This document shows positions 1 to 10,563 of a stretch of 64,000 bases of DNA, piece by piece. Both the position numbers and the translations under genes were made by a program. The notes beneath the pieces were generated by a model. That model was not told where the DNA came from. It saw only the letters and a list, made by a program, of their open reading frames with translations, and made no database searches. The DNA comes from Nitrosomonas supralitoralis (lineage in GTDB: Bacteria > Pseudomonadota > Gammaproteobacteria > Burkholderiales > Nitrosomonadaceae): contig NZ_PXXU01000001.1 of assembly GCF_003011925.2 (NCBI RefSeq), positions 107,564-171,563 on the forward strand, in the 5' to 3' direction. Each line of letters starts with the position of its first letter. Positions within the stretch are counted from its first letter, which is position 1.

Positions 1-1727
1 TGGCTCAATTCCTCTTCCGTTTGTGGGCGTAAACGCACCAATTCATGCAAAGTAGCGTCATGAAAAATTACGTAGGCCGGAACACCATGCTCTTTGGCTA
101 TCTTCGCCCGCCATAAACGTAACTGCTCCCACAAATAACGCTCAGCTGAATCCAGAGGCATCGGATCATCATCACTGCGCTTTCCAGATAATCGCTCTGT
201 TCTTGTTTGCTGACGCAAATAGACGCTCTGCTGGCCTTTAAGTACAGCACGGCTAGCCTCTGTCAGATGCAAAGCACCGTGCCCTTCACTGTCCGTTGTC
301 AACAAGCCTAGCGCAACAATTTGGCGAAATATCGCACGCCAGGTTTTTTCAGGCAACTTTTCTCCAATCGCAAAAGTACTGATTCTGTCGTGATGCCATT
401 CTTTTACACGAGCGGTCAGATTGCCACGCAAAACATCAATCAAATGGCCTGCGCCGAAAATCTGTCCGGTACGATAAACGCACGACATAGCCTTTTGCAC
501 TTCGACTGTAGCATCCCAGACTTTGGGCGGGTTTAAGCAAGTGTCACAATTTCCGCACCCCATTGTGTCGATTATCTCACCAAAATAACTTAACATTCGA
601 ATACGACGACAGTTAGTCGTCTCGCATAGCGACAACATGGCCTCCAGTTTACGCGCGGAAACTTGCTTAAATTTAAGCTGCGCATCGGATTCTTGAATCA
701 TACGTCGCAGCTGAATAACGTCGCCGAGACCATATGCCATCCAGGCATTAGCTGCCTGTCCATCGCGCCCAGCCCGCCCGGTTTCCTGATAATATCCCTC
801 AATGCTTTTCGGTAAATCCAGATGCGCAACAAAACGTACATCCGGCTTGTCAATACCCATACCGAACGCAATCGTAGCAACCATCACGACACCCTCCTCG
901 CGCAAAAATTTTTCCTGATTCATGCTTCGCTGTTGCATGCTCATCCCAGCATGGTAGGCTACCGCATGCAGGCCTTGTTTCTTCAACCAAAGAGTCGTTT
1001 CTTCCACCTTTTTACGCGACAGACAATACACAATTCCAGCATCTCCTGGATGTTCCGCTTGAATGAAAGTCAGTAGTTGCGAGCGGCTGTTGGTTTTATC
1101 GACGATCTGATAGCGAATATTCGGCCGATCAAAACTCGACACAAATATCTTGGCGATATCCAGCCCAAGCCGCTCAATGATTTCCTTACGCGTTTCCATG
1201 TCAGCAGTTGCCGTTAATGCAATACGGGGAACCTCAGGAAAGCGTTTGTGCAAAATGGATAACTGAATGTATTCTGGACGAAAGTCATGTCCCCATTGCG
1301 AAACACAATGGGCCTCATCAATTGCGAACAAGGCAAGCGGAATGCGTGCAATTAGATTCAGAAACCGCGCAGTCAACAAGCGCTCAGGTGCCACATACAG
1401 CAAATCATATTGGTTTGCTAAAAGCCTCTGCTCAACCTGCATAGCTTCTTGTTGTGATAGTGAAGAATTCAGAACCGCGGCACGCACTCCAATCTCGTGC
1501 AATGCAGTAACTTGATTCTGCATCAAAGCAATGAGCGGAGACACGACAATAGCGACACCATTACGCAATAACGCTGGAATTTGATAACACAACGACTTAC
1601 CACCGCCCGTTGGCATCAATACCAAACAGTCGCCTCCATTGGCAAGATGCGCAATTACTTCCGCTTGCTGCCCGCGAAAAGCTGGATAACCAAAAACTTC
1701 CTTTAGTATGTTAAGTGCTTCGGACAT
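1..1727 (-). CDS. recQ: ATP-dependent DNA helicase RecQ (3' end outside window)
   Basis: 3'-5' DNA helicase of recombination and replication-fork repair. I translated the strand directly: it starts [20 protein letters not shown] and stays open to the window edge (575 codons seen). Visible in order are the Walker A motif MPTGGGKS (about residues 38-45), the DEAH box in [19 protein letters not shown], helicase motifs V/VI ([17 protein letters not shown], then [10 protein letters not shown]), a zinc-binding cysteine set (CETTNC and CGNCDTC) and the beginning of an HRDC domain ([20 protein letters not shown]). The family is usually about 600 residues, so only a short C-terminal piece is missing. 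It is transcribed divergently from glnA. Confidence 0.95.
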   Translation of the reverse strand, partial: MSEALNILKEVFGYPAFRGQQAEVIAHLANGGDCLVLMPTGGGKSLCYQIPALLRNGVAIVVSPLIALMQNQVTALHEIGVRAAVLNSSLSQQEAMQVEQRLLANQYDLLYVAPERLLTARFLNLIARIPLALFAIDEAHCVSQWGHDFRPEYIQLSILHKRFPEVPRIALTATADMETRKEIIERLGLDIAKIFVSSFDRPNIRYQIVDKTNSRSQLLTFIQAEHPGDAGIVYCLSRKKVEETTLWLKKQGLHAVAYHAGMSMQQRSMNQEKFLREEGVVMVATIAFGMGIDKPDVRFVAHLDLPKSIEGYYQETGRAGRDGQAANAWMAYGLGDVIQLRRMIQESDAQLKFKQVSARKLEAMLSLCETTNCRRIRMLSYFGEIIDTMGCGNCDTCLNPPKVWDATVEVQKAMSCVYRTGQIFGAGHLIDVLRGNLTARVKEWHHDRISTFAIGEKLPEKTWRAIFRQIVALGLLTTDSEGHGALHLTEASRAVLKGQQSVYLRQQTRTERLSGKRSDDDPMPLDSAERYLWEQLRLWRAKIAKEHGVPAYVIFHDATLHELVRLRPQTEEELS

Positions 1728-1938
1728 TCAGAATAGAACTACTGCAAATTCCCACTGATTAACCAGAACAATGCATTATTGATATACACATTGCCTGCAA
1801 ATTGACTTCCCGCGAACCAAAACGACATTGTTCATGATACTACAATAGAATGCACAGCCAGATACATGCTGATCTATTCCCATTCAGTTTGGTTGATAAT
1901 AATCGTTAATATCGTTTCAAATTATTCGGCTGTTGTGC

Positions 1939-1947
1939 TGGTATAAT
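1939..1947 (+). promoter_or_regulatory. Candidate extended -10 promoter of glnA
   Basis: TGGTATAAT is a consensus -10 hexamer (1942-1947) preceded by TG one base upstream, i.e. an extended -10. No good -35 box lies 17 bp upstream. I looked for a sigma-54 GG-N10-GC element, common ahead of nitrogen-regulated glnA genes, and did not find one in this gap. Confidence 0.4.
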
Positions 1948-2003
1948 CTTATCTGAGTGTGCTTCTTTTATAAAATACGTGACGTTAGTTGGGAGAAATA
2001 AAT

Positions 2004-3413
2004 ATGGTGGTAGCTGATGTTTTGAAATTGATTCAAGACAATGAAATCAAATTCGTTGATTTGCGTTTTACCGATACCAATGGAAAAGAACATCATGTCA
2101 CTCTGCCGGCACACACTTTTGATGCAGATAAATTTGAAGATGGTCACTCTTTTGACGGATCATCAATTGGTGGTTGGAAAAGCATTCAAGCTTCAGATAT
2201 GTTATTAATCCCTGACCCTGATACCGCCAATTTAGATCCATTCATGGATGAACCCACACTGTTGCTTACCTGCGATGTGGTCGAGCCCGCTGATGGCAAA
2301 GGGTATAGCCGCGATCCACGCTCATTAGCCAAGCGTGGAGAAATTTACCTAAAATCAACTGGCATAGGAGATGTTGCCTACTTCGGCCCGGAACCTGAAT
2401 TCTTTATTTTCGATTCGGTACGTTGGCATACCGGCATGTCGGGTTGTTCGGTCAAAATAGAATCAGATGAAGCAGCCTGGAGTTCGGCAATCAAATACGA
2501 AAGCGGTAACGTCGGTCATCGCCCCGCCATCAAAGGAGGCTACTTTCCTGTCCCTCCGGTAGACTCATTACAGGATATTCGCTCTGCAATGTGCTTGACT
2601 CTGGAGGAAATGGGTGTAGCCGTGGAAGTTCATCACCATGAAGTAGCTACCGCAGGTCAATGCGAAATAGGCACGCGCTTTAACAGTCTTGTAAAACGCG
2701 CGGACTGGAACCAGGTCCTTAAATATGTCATACATAACGTTGCGCATTCATACGGCAAAACGGCAACTTTTATGCCCAAGCCGATCGTGGGCGATAATGG
2801 TTCCGGCATGCATGTGCATCAGTCGATCTGGAAAGATGGCAAAAATTTATTCTCTGGCAATGGTTACGCAGGCTTATCTGAGATCGCTTTACATTATATC
2901 GGCGGCATCCTCCGGCATGCCAAAGCACTTAATGGCATCTGCAATCCTAGCACAAACTCATATAAACGATTGGTCGCCGGATTTGAAGCTCCGATCAATC
3001 TGGCTTATTCAGCCAGCAACAGATCGGCTGCAATTCGTATTCCACATACTAGCAATCCCAAGGGGCGACGCATTGAGGTTCGTTTTCCCGATCCAACTGC
3101 GAATCCTTATCTAGCCTTTACTGCATTAATGATGGCTGGTTTAGATGGTATCCAAAATAAAATACACCCTGGTGATCCAATGGATAAGAATCTTTATGAC
3201 TTACCGCCAGAAGAAGCCGCCAAAGTACCTAATGCCTGTGCCTCGTTAGATGAAGCTTTGGAATGCTTGGATAAAGATCGGGATTTTCTGATTCGTGGTG
3301 GCGTGTTCTCCAATGATCTGATCGACGCATTTATTCAGCTTAAGATGGATGAGGTGAAATTATTACGCGCCACTACACATCCAATTGAATTCGATTTATA
3401 TTACAGCTTATAA
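2004..3413 (+). CDS. glnA: Type I glutamine synthetase
   Basis: Makes glutamine from glutamate, ammonia and ATP; central to ammonium assimilation. The 469-residue protein has the GS beta-grasp N-terminus and the catalytic domain, with [10 protein letters not shown], the ATP-binding [12 protein letters not shown] stretch and NRSAAIRIP. Tyr398 (397 without the Met) in NLYDLPPEE matches the adenylylation site of GSI-beta enzymes, so GlnE-type control is likely. The ATG at 2004 is preferred because GGGAGA lies 7 bases upstream. A TTG at 1989 would add five residues but sits on top of that ribosome-binding site. It appears to be a single-gene unit. Confidence 0.97.
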   Translation: MVVADVLKLIQDNEIKFVDLRFTDTNGKEHHVTLPAHTFDADKFEDGHSFDGSSIGGWKSIQASDMLLIPDPDTANLDPFMDEPTLLLTCDVVEPADGKGYSRDPRSLAKRGEIYLKSTGIGDVAYFGPEPEFFIFDSVRWHTGMSGCSVKIESDEAAWSSAIKYESGNVGHRPAIKGGYFPVPPVDSLQDIRSAMCLTLEEMGVAVEVHHHEVATAGQCEIGTRFNSLVKRADWNQVLKYVIHNVAHSYGKTATFMPKPIVGDNGSGMHVHQSIWKDGKNLFSGNGYAGLSEIALHYIGGILRHAKALNGICNPSTNSYKRLVAGFEAPINLAYSASNRSAAIRIPHTSNPKGRRIEVRFPDPTANPYLAFTALMMAGLDGIQNKIHPGDPMDKNLYDLPPEEAAKVPNACASLDEALECLDKDRDFLIRGGVFSNDLIDAFIQLKMDEVKLLRATTHPIEFDLYYSL

Positions 3414-3602
3414 TTTTTACAAATTCAGCAAAATAGAATACGCTGAGCAACACTAATAACCCATAAGATTGACGTATACCTGATACATATTAAGTAGAGT
3501 AATAAGGAGGAATTGGTAGTTCTTTTTTTGCTTTTCATTAAAGAAAACTTTGATAAACTTATCAGTCGGTTGCAACTGTCATCAATATTCTTTCAGAAAA
3601 AT

Positions 3603-4052
3603 ATGAAAACTAGAACATTATTGATTTTATTGATCTTTATACTTCCGGTTGGCTTCCCTCAGGCAATAGCCGGTTCAGAAATTTATAAATTTGTAGATAA
3701 AGACGGCAATATCACATTCACAAATCGCCGCATTTCAAATGCAGAAAAAATTTCTATTACCTCGTTCTCCAGAAATACAATATCCAGTCAACCAAAAACA
3801 AGCCTAAACTCAAATCTTCCGCGCATAAAAGAAACAGCACAGAAAGATCGTGATGGCATGCGTCACCAAATTCTCAAGCAAGAGCTCATAGCTGAAGAAA
3901 AGCTATTTAATGATACGCAGAAATTTTTGGATGAGATCCGCAATAAGCCCGAATTAAACAATAGTTCTCAGGAAAAGGTTGTACAGTTGCGAAATAAATT
4001 GTTCAAGCATCAAAGAAACGTTGCGGCTTTAAAAAAAGAACTCAACCGATAA
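3603..4052 (+). CDS. DUF4124 domain periplasmic protein (first of pair)
   Basis: A 149-residue protein with a signal peptide (MKTRTLLILLIFILPVGFPQ, cleavage probably near AIAG) followed by a short DUF4124 domain (EIYKFVDKDGNITFTNRR, about residues 25-45). The rest is charged, helical and probably coiled-coil (residues about 80-149). The frame is open further upstream to 3513, but the Met at 3603 gives a normal signal peptide and is preferred. DUF4124 proteins are exported and their function is unknown. The next gene starts one base after this stop and encodes the same architecture, so the two are a tandem duplicate and probably co-transcribed. Confidence 0.8.
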   Translation: MKTRTLLILLIFILPVGFPQAIAGSEIYKFVDKDGNITFTNRRISNAEKISITSFSRNTISSQPKTSLNSNLPRIKETAQKDRDGMRHQILKQELIAEEKLFNDTQKFLDEIRNKPELNNSSQEKVVQLRNKLFKHQRNVAALKKELNR

Positions 4053-4053
4053 A

Positions 4054-4503
4054 ATGTCAAGAAACAATCTTTTGTTCATTACTTTAATTTTCTTCTCTAG
4101 CTTATCTTATGCGGATGTTTATAAACAGATCGATGAGCATGGCAACGTAACTTACTCGAATATCCCTTCCAACGATGCCAAGCGCATTGATTTACCATCG
4201 ATTATTGTCGTACCACCTGTAGATTTGGGAGCAGTTGAAGAGCGTATTGAGAAGCGAAGAGAATCGATGAAAGTCGAAACCCAACGCGAACAACTGCAAA
4301 ATAAAATTGCCGAGGAAGAGAATCAGCTCAATGAGGTAAAAAACGAATATAAAGATGGCATGCCGGATCGCCTGGGAAGTGAACGCAATTACCAAAGATA
4401 TCTCAATCGGGTAGATAGATTACGAGAGGAAATCAGTACTCGCGAAAAAAATCTGGAATTAATGAAGGATGATCTGAAAAAGATACCGAGTAAAATTAGA
4501 TAA
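4054..4503 (+). CDS. DUF4124 domain periplasmic protein (second of pair)
   Basis: 149 residues: a signal peptide (NNLLFITLIFFSSLSYA), then DUF4124 (DVYKQIDEHGNVTYSNIP, residues about 21-40), then a long charged coiled-coil segment (residues about 65-145, many E/K/R). It has the same length and layout as its upstream neighbour but clearly diverged sequence, which points to an old tandem duplication. The one-base spacing suggests translational coupling. Function unknown; a periplasmic scaffold or envelope protein is a guess from the coiled coil. Confidence 0.8.
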   Translation: MSRNNLLFITLIFFSSLSYADVYKQIDEHGNVTYSNIPSNDAKRIDLPSIIVVPPVDLGAVEERIEKRRESMKVETQREQLQNKIAEEENQLNEVKNEYKDGMPDRLGSERNYQRYLNRVDRLREEISTREKNLELMKDDLKKIPSKIR

Positions 4504-4618
4504 TACACTAACCCACTTTTGATTCTGACAGTTTCAACAATTACTCCGAATTGAATCTGACATCGCTTGACTGAATTCGACACCAAGCAGATAACAAAAT
4601 AGAGGGAAATTTATTGTG

Positions 4619-4696
4619 CGAGCTTATCGGTCGGTGCATATCTCTAGTTTCATCTGTTAGCTCTTCTAATGGTTTGTGATAACTTTCGTTTGCTAT
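4619..4696 (-). pseudogene. Remnant of encapsulated ferritin (EncFtn) N-terminus
   Basis: Twenty-six codons on the minus strand read I/M-ANESYHKPLEELTDETRDM followed by HRPISS. From memory this closely matches the start of encapsulin-associated ferritin-like proteins, which oxidise iron inside encapsulin shells. AGGAG (4703-4707) sits at normal spacing, but the expected ATG is ATA (4694-4696). The similarity stops after ISS and none of the iron-binding ExxH helices follow. It is therefore a 5' fragment of a lost gene. The rest of the 4504-5184 gap shows nothing I recognise. Confidence 0.5.
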
Positions 4697-5184
4697 TGAT
4701 TTCTCCTGCGGTACAGTTATGTGTGATTTAAGCAGATGATTTATAATACTTAACAAGTAAAAATATGGCTTTCACATATCGGTCAGACTTTTAGCATTAA
4801 CAGCAATAAAGCTATTATATTTATGTGGTTAATTATTTACTTTATTCCATCCTATATGGAGCGATATAAAGTTTTAGTAAAAATGGTGTTTATAGTTACT
4901 TCATGAAATTTTACCTAATTATCAAATATTTATTGAAGGATAAAGTCTAGAGATAACAGTAACTGGGTGATGCCAATAGTCGAAATTTATTTAATTCTAT
5001 TTTTAAATACATGAGATAAATCTCAAACTTAACAGATATTCTTAAACAAAATAATATGGGTTGCTATTGCGACGTTTGAATCAGGCTCAAAATATCTTGT
5101 TTCGACATAAATTACGCTCTATCGCCAGTAAATTACTTGCATCGACTCCATCAATAACGATGTACAACAACCTTAGTATCCGGT

Positions 5185-5952
5185 TCAGAGAGATAGCTCA
5201 ACTATAACGGGCACATGATCCGATGGGCGTTCTAATTTGCGCACCGCTTTATCAACCGTACATGCCACACATGCACTGGAGAGTTCGCCGCTGAGTAATA
5301 TGTGATCGATCCGCAACCCCTGGTTACGGCGAAAAGCCATCATACGATAATCCCACCAAGTATATGATTTTTCTGGCTGTTCAAACAAGCGAAAGCTATC
5401 TGTCAATCCCAAGCTAAGTAAATTCCTGAAAGCAGTGCGTTCCGGTTCGCTACATAACACCCTCCCTTCCCAGAGCTTAGGATCATAAACATCGCGATCC
5501 TCCGGCGCGATATTAAAATCGCCTAACACTGCCAATTTCTTATAATCTATTAATTCCTGCTGCAGCCATTGTGTAAAGTGCGGCAACCAGCGTAGTTTGT
5601 AACTATATTTCTCTGATCCAACCTGTTCCCCATTCGGTACATATGCAGAAATGACACGTAGATCACCATAAGTTGCAGCAATTACTCTCTTCTGTTCGTC
5701 CGCCAAACCGGGTATTGCGGTAATGACTTTACTTGCTGCTTGTTTACTGAGTATCGCAACCCCATTATAAGTTTTCTGCCCAATAAATACTGATTCATAT
5801 CCTGCAACTTTTATTTCATTTACAGGAAAGTTTTCATTAATTAATTTAATTTCCTGCAAACATAGCACATCAGGTTGATTTTCCATTAACCAGTCAATGA
5901 CTTGTGACAAACGCACTTTGAGTGAATTAACATTCCATGTTGCTAATTTCAT
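5185..5952 (-). CDS. xthA: Exodeoxyribonuclease III
   Basis: Exonuclease/AP endonuclease of the EEP (exonuclease-endonuclease-phosphatase) fold, acting in base-excision repair. The 255-residue protein begins MKLATWNVNSLKVRLSQVID. It contains the Mg-binding Glu in CLQEIKL (about residue 34), the LGDFNIAPEDRDVYDP loop, and the terminal catalytic Asp-His in RPSDHVPVIVEL. Length is normal for the family. It runs in the same direction as the helicase gene upstream (66-base gap), so the two repair genes may share a transcript. Confidence 0.95.
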   Translation of the reverse strand: MKLATWNVNSLKVRLSQVIDWLMENQPDVLCLQEIKLINENFPVNEIKVAGYESVFIGQKTYNGVAILSKQAASKVITAIPGLADEQKRVIAATYGDLRVISAYVPNGEQVGSEKYSYKLRWLPHFTQWLQQELIDYKKLAVLGDFNIAPEDRDVYDPKLWEGRVLCSEPERTAFRNLLSLGLTDSFRLFEQPEKSYTWWDYRMMAFRRNQGLRIDHILLSGELSSACVACTVDKAVRKLERPSDHVPVIVELSL

Positions 5953-6018
5953 AATCCTAACTATTTATACCTTAGTTAATTCTTTGATAACTGCGGAGAA
6001 AGATTCAGTCAACCCTGT

Positions 6019-7947
6019 CTAAGCAACACCGAAAAAGCGTTCAACCTCTGCCAAATCACGCGTTCGCTTCATGGGAGGCAAACTCTGCCATATTTGCCTG
6101 CCATAAGCTTTTGTTGTCAAACGCGGATCACAAATCATCAAAACACCACGATCCGTTTCATCCCGGATCAATCGGCCAGCGCCTTGCTTCAAATTAATAA
6201 TAGCGCGAGGTAATTGATACTCCATAAAAGCATTGCGACCTGCGCTATTAATCTTCTCAATTCGTGCTGATAAAACAGGATCATCCGGAGGGGCAAACGG
6301 AAGTTTATCAATAATAACCAGTGACAATGCCTCACCTCGCACATCGACCCCTTCCCAGAAAGATTGACTGCCCACCAGGATTGCATTCTCTAATTCGCGG
6401 AAACGCTCCAGCATATATGTGCGCGACCCCTGCCCCTGCAGTAATAGCGGAAAATCGTCGAAATCATCGGAATTCTGTAATAACTCATAAATCCGCTGCA
6501 TCGCGCGTAAACTGGTGCACAGGAAAAATGCGCGTCCCCGACTGGCGCGCAAAACCGGCAATGCCGATTGAACAACCTGATCGATATAAGTTTTATGATG
6601 CGGTTCCGGCAACCCAACCGGCACATAGAGCAGCGCCTGCTCAGAAAAGTTGAATGGGCTATCCCAACAGGCGGTTTGTGCTGTGATCAATCCCATTTCA
6701 CTATTGTAATGAAAAAAATCCTTTTTGACCGACAACGTCGCTGAAGTAAAAATCCAAGCACGTGGCGATGCCAGCATTTGTTTCTGGAAGATTTCAGAAA
6801 TCGATAGTGGAGTCGCATTGAGTTGCAATGCTTGATGGTAAACTTCAATCCAGCGAACATAATCTTGCATCTCTGTTTCATCACACCAGCGTTGAATCAA
6901 ATACAGATGATTGGTTGCTCGCTGGCGGCAATTTTCCAACCCCTCGGATCGTTCAGCCTGACTCTCCAGCAACTTGACCAAGTGAATCAACTGCTCCAGC
7001 AGTTGATTCAATGCAACATTAAAATTCGGCTGTTGATTTATCGCCGATAACGATAGCCGCGTGTTATCTTCTATGATGGTCAGGCGCAAATCCCGCGCAG
7101 CTTTTTCCATAGCAGCAATTGCGTCAGGCAGCGGCACAAAATCACCTGCGGACTGGATGGCCTCCAATTTTGCATCGCGTGCAAGATCCAGCAACTGTCC
7201 GGTACTGATCGATTCACCAAAAAACAAACTGGCCGTTTCCGGTAATTGATGTGCTTCATCAAAAATAACCGTACTACAGGCAGGCAACAATTCAGACAAA
7301 CCTTCATCACGCAACATGACATCCGCAAAAAACAAGTGATGATTAACCACTACAATATCTGCCGCTAATGCTTGCTTGCGCGCCTCCATTACAAAACATT
7401 GTTTATAGCTGGGACATTCGGAACCCAAGCAGTTATCTCGGGTTGAAGTTACATGCTGCCAAATGGCAGCCATTTCGGGCACTTCACTAAGACCACTTTT
7501 ATCTCCGCTTTTACTGATGTTAGCGTAGCGTTTAATTTTTTGCAGATATTGAATTTCGTCATGATCGATAAAGCTTAGATGAGTATCTTGCAGACTTCTT
7601 TCCAAATGATAATGACAAATATAATTGGCACGCCCTTTTAATAATGCAGTCGTAACCGGTATTTTAAGGGCTGCACGTATCGTCGGAATATCGCGCTTAA
7701 ATAATTGATCTTGTAGTGTTTTTGTGCCAGTTGAAATTATCACCTTACCGCCCGCCAGCAAAGCTGGCACCAAATAGGCGAAAGTCTTGCCGGTTCCAGT
7801 ACCTGCTTCGGCAACCAATACTTGATTCTTGGCTATGGTTGTCGCAATAGTTTGCGCCATTTCTAATTGCTGTGAGCGCGCGCGAAATCCTGTGATGTGA
7901 TTGGAAAGTGCGCCACCAGATGAAAAAATGGATACAATATCAAGCAT
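6019..7947 (-). CDS. DinG/YoaA-family ATP-dependent DNA helicase
   Basis: Superfamily 2 helicase of the XPD/DinG type, 642 residues. Walker A is AEAGTGTGKTFAY (about residues 46-58). Cysteines in NYICHYH and DNCLGSECPSYKQCFV (about residues 108-186) make the iron-sulphur cluster domain between the helicase motifs. The DEAH box is in FDEAHQLPETA, and the C-terminal helicase motif is GAGRLIRDETDRG. The length and lack of a nuclease domain fit YoaA more than E. coli DinG. It probably resolves replication or R-loop structures. Confidence 0.9.
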   Translation of the reverse strand: MLDIVSIFSSGGALSNHITGFRARSQQLEMAQTIATTIAKNQVLVAEAGTGTGKTFAYLVPALLAGGKVIISTGTKTLQDQLFKRDIPTIRAALKIPVTTALLKGRANYICHYHLERSLQDTHLSFIDHDEIQYLQKIKRYANISKSGDKSGLSEVPEMAAIWQHVTSTRDNCLGSECPSYKQCFVMEARKQALAADIVVVNHHLFFADVMLRDEGLSELLPACSTVIFDEAHQLPETASLFFGESISTGQLLDLARDAKLEAIQSAGDFVPLPDAIAAMEKAARDLRLTIIEDNTRLSLSAINQQPNFNVALNQLLEQLIHLVKLLESQAERSEGLENCRQRATNHLYLIQRWCDETEMQDYVRWIEVYHQALQLNATPLSISEIFQKQMLASPRAWIFTSATLSVKKDFFHYNSEMGLITAQTACWDSPFNFSEQALLYVPVGLPEPHHKTYIDQVVQSALPVLRASRGRAFFLCTSLRAMQRIYELLQNSDDFDDFPLLLQGQGSRTYMLERFRELENAILVGSQSFWEGVDVRGEALSLVIIDKLPFAPPDDPVLSARIEKINSAGRNAFMEYQLPRAIINLKQGAGRLIRDETDRGVLMICDPRLTTKAYGRQIWQSLPPMKRTRDLAEVERFFGVA

Positions 7948-8136
7948 AAAATCAGATCTGTGGAAATTCCAAGGCTATCGATACATCACAATTTGTAGGA
8001 AGCGTGATCTTCAGGCAAGATTGAGATAGCTAAGAAGTAACAATCAAAACTCAGAATAAAAATAAACGCAAAATTCAATTTTAGCAGGATAACCTGATGA
8101 TAAATTAGTCTTATAAATATCTTTCAGTAATGACGA

Positions 8137-8439
8137 TTATCGTCGATTTTCTGAGCATACTGAACGTTTAGCACGCATTCTTCTGACTTCCTTCGGATCG
8201 ATTATCAGTGGTCGGTAAATTTCGAGCCTGTCATCAGGTCGCAATTTCGTATCCAGTTGCACAAATTTTCCAAAAATACCGAGCTTATTCTTAGTCAGAT
8301 CAATTTCCGGGAATTGCTCCAGAATTACTGAAATTGCTATCGCTTGCTCAACTGTGCAACCATCTGGCACATTAATTTTTTTCACAATTTGAATCTCCGG
8401 CAGTGCATAAGCAATTTCAATTTGAAAAACTGTAGTCAT
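8137..8439 (-). CDS. rnfH: RnfH family ubiquitin-like protein
   Basis: A 100-residue beta-grasp (ubiquitin-like) protein; the body IEIAYALPEIQIVKKINVPD and the segment LGIFGKFVQLDTKLRPDDRL are typical of RnfH/RatB (YfjF). Its start overlaps the stop of the upstream ratA gene by four bases (ATGA), the standard ratA-rnfH arrangement. The molecular role in this family is not settled. Confidence 0.9.
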   Translation of the reverse strand: MTTVFQIEIAYALPEIQIVKKINVPDGCTVEQAIAISVILEQFPEIDLTKNKLGIFGKFVQLDTKLRPDDRLEIYRPLIIDPKEVRRMRAKRSVCSENRR

Positions 8440-8873
8440 CGCTTGCCGTAAACTACTTGCGCCCGCTCAATGAAGGATTCCACGAAGCTATTCGCGATCA
8501 TGTGAAACACCGGTCCAACAAGTTTCTCCAGGATTTTATTCGAAAAAGTGTAGTGCAAACGAAATTTTATTTTGCAGGCATCTTCTGCTAATGAAACGAA
8601 CTGCCAATAACCATCCAGATGCTCGAATGGACCATCCAACAGACTCATTTCAATCAAATCAGGTGGGTAGCGCTTATTTTCAGTGGTAAAGCTATGTCGG
8701 ATATGATGATAGTCAATCTTGACTGTAGCATGTGTAGTTACTTCATCCTGAGGGTCAACCGAAGTACCGCCGCACCATGGAAGGAATTTTGGATATTCCT
8801 CGACATTATCAACCAATGCAAACATTTGACTTGCTGAGTATTCAACCAAAACTGATTTTTCTATTTCTGCCAT
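8436..8873 (-). CDS. ratA: RatA / Coq10-like START-domain protein
   Basis: A START/polyketide-cyclase fold protein of 145 residues: MAEIEKSVLVEYSASQMFAL, then the hallmark VEEYPKFLPWCGG at about residues 25-37. E. coli RatA was reported to inhibit 70S ribosome formation, and the same fold in Coq10 binds ubiquinone, so the cellular role is ambiguous. The ATG at 8873 is preferred because it fits the family start; an in-frame TTG at 8885 would add four residues. It forms an overlapping pair with rnfH and is divergent from smpB, an arrangement common in Proteobacteria. Confidence 0.9.
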   Translation of the reverse strand: MAEIEKSVLVEYSASQMFALVDNVEEYPKFLPWCGGTSVDPQDEVTTHATVKIDYHHIRHSFTTENKRYPPDLIEMSLLDGPFEHLDGYWQFVSLAEDACKIKFRLHYTFSNKILEKLVGPVFHMIANSFVESFIERAQVVYGKR

Positions 8874-8961
8874 AAAGTAAATCAATCCGTATCAATGAGG
8901 AAACACCGAAAAACTGATAAAATACGTGAAATTTTAGCCATTCCCACTGCTTAGTTCCAGT

Positions 8962-9405
8962 ATGAGTATAGTACAAAACAAAAAAGCCTTTCACGATTAT
9001 TTTATCGAAGAGAAGTATGAAACAGGCCTGGTACTGGAAGGATGGGAAGTTAAAGCCATACGTGATGGTCGAGTTCAACTAAAAGAAGCTTATGTTATAA
9101 TTCGAAACAGCGCATTATATCTCATAGGCTGTCATATCAGTCCACTTAATACAGCCTCCACGCATATCAACCCTGATCCGATACGTACTCGCAAATTGTT
9201 GTTGCACGCAGAACAAATCAGGCGACTTATCGGAAAAGTCGAGCGTTCTGGATATACTCTGGTCCCATTGGATATGCATTATAAAACAGGCAAGATTAAA
9301 CTGGAAATCGGTTTGGCCAAAGGCAAGAAACAACATGATAAGCGCGAATCCGAGAAGCAAAAAGAATGGGAACGCACTAAGCATCGTTTGATGCGTGCCA
9401 AGTAA
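8962..9405 (+). CDS. smpB: SsrA-binding protein SmpB
   Basis: Binds tmRNA and delivers it to stalled ribosomes for trans-translation. The 147-residue protein has the core beta-barrel motifs ([20 protein letters not shown]; then [11 protein letters not shown]) and the lysine/arginine-rich C-terminal tail ([20 protein letters not shown]) that folds into the decoding centre. Length is normal. It is divergent from ratA with an 88-base intergenic region that should hold both promoters. No ssrA gene was found in this window. Confidence 0.97.
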   Translation: MSIVQNKKAFHDYFIEEKYETGLVLEGWEVKAIRDGRVQLKEAYVIIRNSALYLIGCHISPLNTASTHINPDPIRTRKLLLHAEQIRRLIGKVERSGYTLVPLDMHYKTGKIKLEIGLAKGKKQHDKRESEKQKEWERTKHRLMRAK

Positions 9406-9458
9406 AACAATCCATCATGATTCATTGATTTATTTTCTGAAATAATTTTTTTACGACT

Positions 9459-10472
9459 ATGCAAAAACCTATAGCAATCTGGTTACTTATTTGTTGTGTC
9501 ATGGTGTTTGCCATGATAGTAGTTGGTGGTGTTACGCGATTAACCGAATCAGGGCTTTCGATTGTTGAATGGCAACCCATAGTGGGTACCATGCCTCCAA
9601 TCACACAGGAAGATTGGGATGTTCTACTAGAAAAATACCGTGCTTCACCACAGTATCAGAAAATCAATAAGGGCATGAGTGTTGGTGAATTTAAAAATAT
9701 TTTCTGGTGGGAGTACTTTCATCGCTTGCTGGGGCGGCTTATCGGAGTAGTATTTTTTGTCCCTTTTGTTTACTTTCTGGTTAAAAAAAGTATTGATCGA
9801 TCCTTGGGAATTAAGCTAACGGGGATATTTATTCTGGGAGGATTGCAGGGTTTTATGGGATGGTACATGGTCATGAGTGGATTAGTTAACGATCCGCATG
9901 TTAGTCAGTACCGGCTTACCGCACATCTGGGATTGGCCTTTGTGATTTTCGCCGCAATGTTCTGGGTCGCATTAGGTCTACTTGTGCCGCAAAGCGAGCA
10001 CCCCAAACCCAATGAAAAAATTCAAAGCTTACGGCGATTCTCCTATAGCCTCACTTCATTAATTTTTATCATGATCCTGTCCGGTGGTTTTGTTGCCGGT
10101 ATCCGCGCTGGCTTAGCTTACAATACCTTTCCGTTAATGAACGGACATTTAATCCCGCCAGACCTCTTTATTCTGGAGCCATGGTATCGAAATTTCTTTG
10201 ATAATATTACCACGGTACAATTTGATCATCGGTTGATTGCATGGTTATTAGCTTTTTTAGTACCACTCTTTTGGTTCAAATCGCGCAAAGCTGAACTATC
10301 CGACACTACACGCCTTGCATGTAATCTTTTTTTATTAATGCTGGCAGTGCAAATCAGCTTAGGTATCACAACGCTATTGCAGGTAGTGCCAATTCATCTG
10401 GCAGCTTCCCATCAAGGCGGCGCAGTGCTGCTATTTGCGGCATCGCTATGGGTCAGTCACCGATTACGGTAA
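9459..10472 (+). CDS. ctaA: Heme A synthase CtaA/Cox15
   Basis: Integral membrane enzyme that oxidises heme O to heme A for aa3-type cytochrome oxidase. It has 337 residues and about eight hydrophobic helices. The conserved start [20 protein letters not shown] and histidine motifs [26 protein letters not shown] and LAASHQGGA are the axial-ligand regions of the two pseudo-symmetrical halves. A hairpin terminator follows directly. Its presence implies a heme-copper oxidase elsewhere in the genome. Confidence 0.95.
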   Translation: MQKPIAIWLLICCVMVFAMIVVGGVTRLTESGLSIVEWQPIVGTMPPITQEDWDVLLEKYRASPQYQKINKGMSVGEFKNIFWWEYFHRLLGRLIGVVFFVPFVYFLVKKSIDRSLGIKLTGIFILGGLQGFMGWYMVMSGLVNDPHVSQYRLTAHLGLAFVIFAAMFWVALGLLVPQSEHPKPNEKIQSLRRFSYSLTSLIFIMILSGGFVAGIRAGLAYNTFPLMNGHLIPPDLFILEPWYRNFFDNITTVQFDHRLIAWLLAFLVPLFWFKSRKAELSDTTRLACNLFLLMLAVQISLGITTLLQVVPIHLAASHQGGAVLLFAASLWVSHRLR

Positions 10473-10479
10473 TACATTT

Positions 10480-10511
10480 AAAAGCCGGGCGAGCTTGACT
10501 GACCGGCTTTT
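10480..10511. terminator. Terminator between ctaA and the thiolase gene
   Basis: A perfect 9-bp stem, AAAAGCCGG (10480-10488) and CCGGCTTTT (10503-10511), encloses a 14-base loop just after the ctaA stop. The A- and T-rich stem ends suit termination from both sides, and the two genes converge here. Confidence 0.75.
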
Positions 10512-10563
10512 GAATTTAGTAAAAAAACTGTTTTTTCATCAGTTTTTACGCTGCATCGGTTTG

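Noticed and set aside
1861..2000. Sigma-54 promoter or NtrC site before glnA
   Set aside because: No GG-N10-GC element found; an extended -10 box is present instead.
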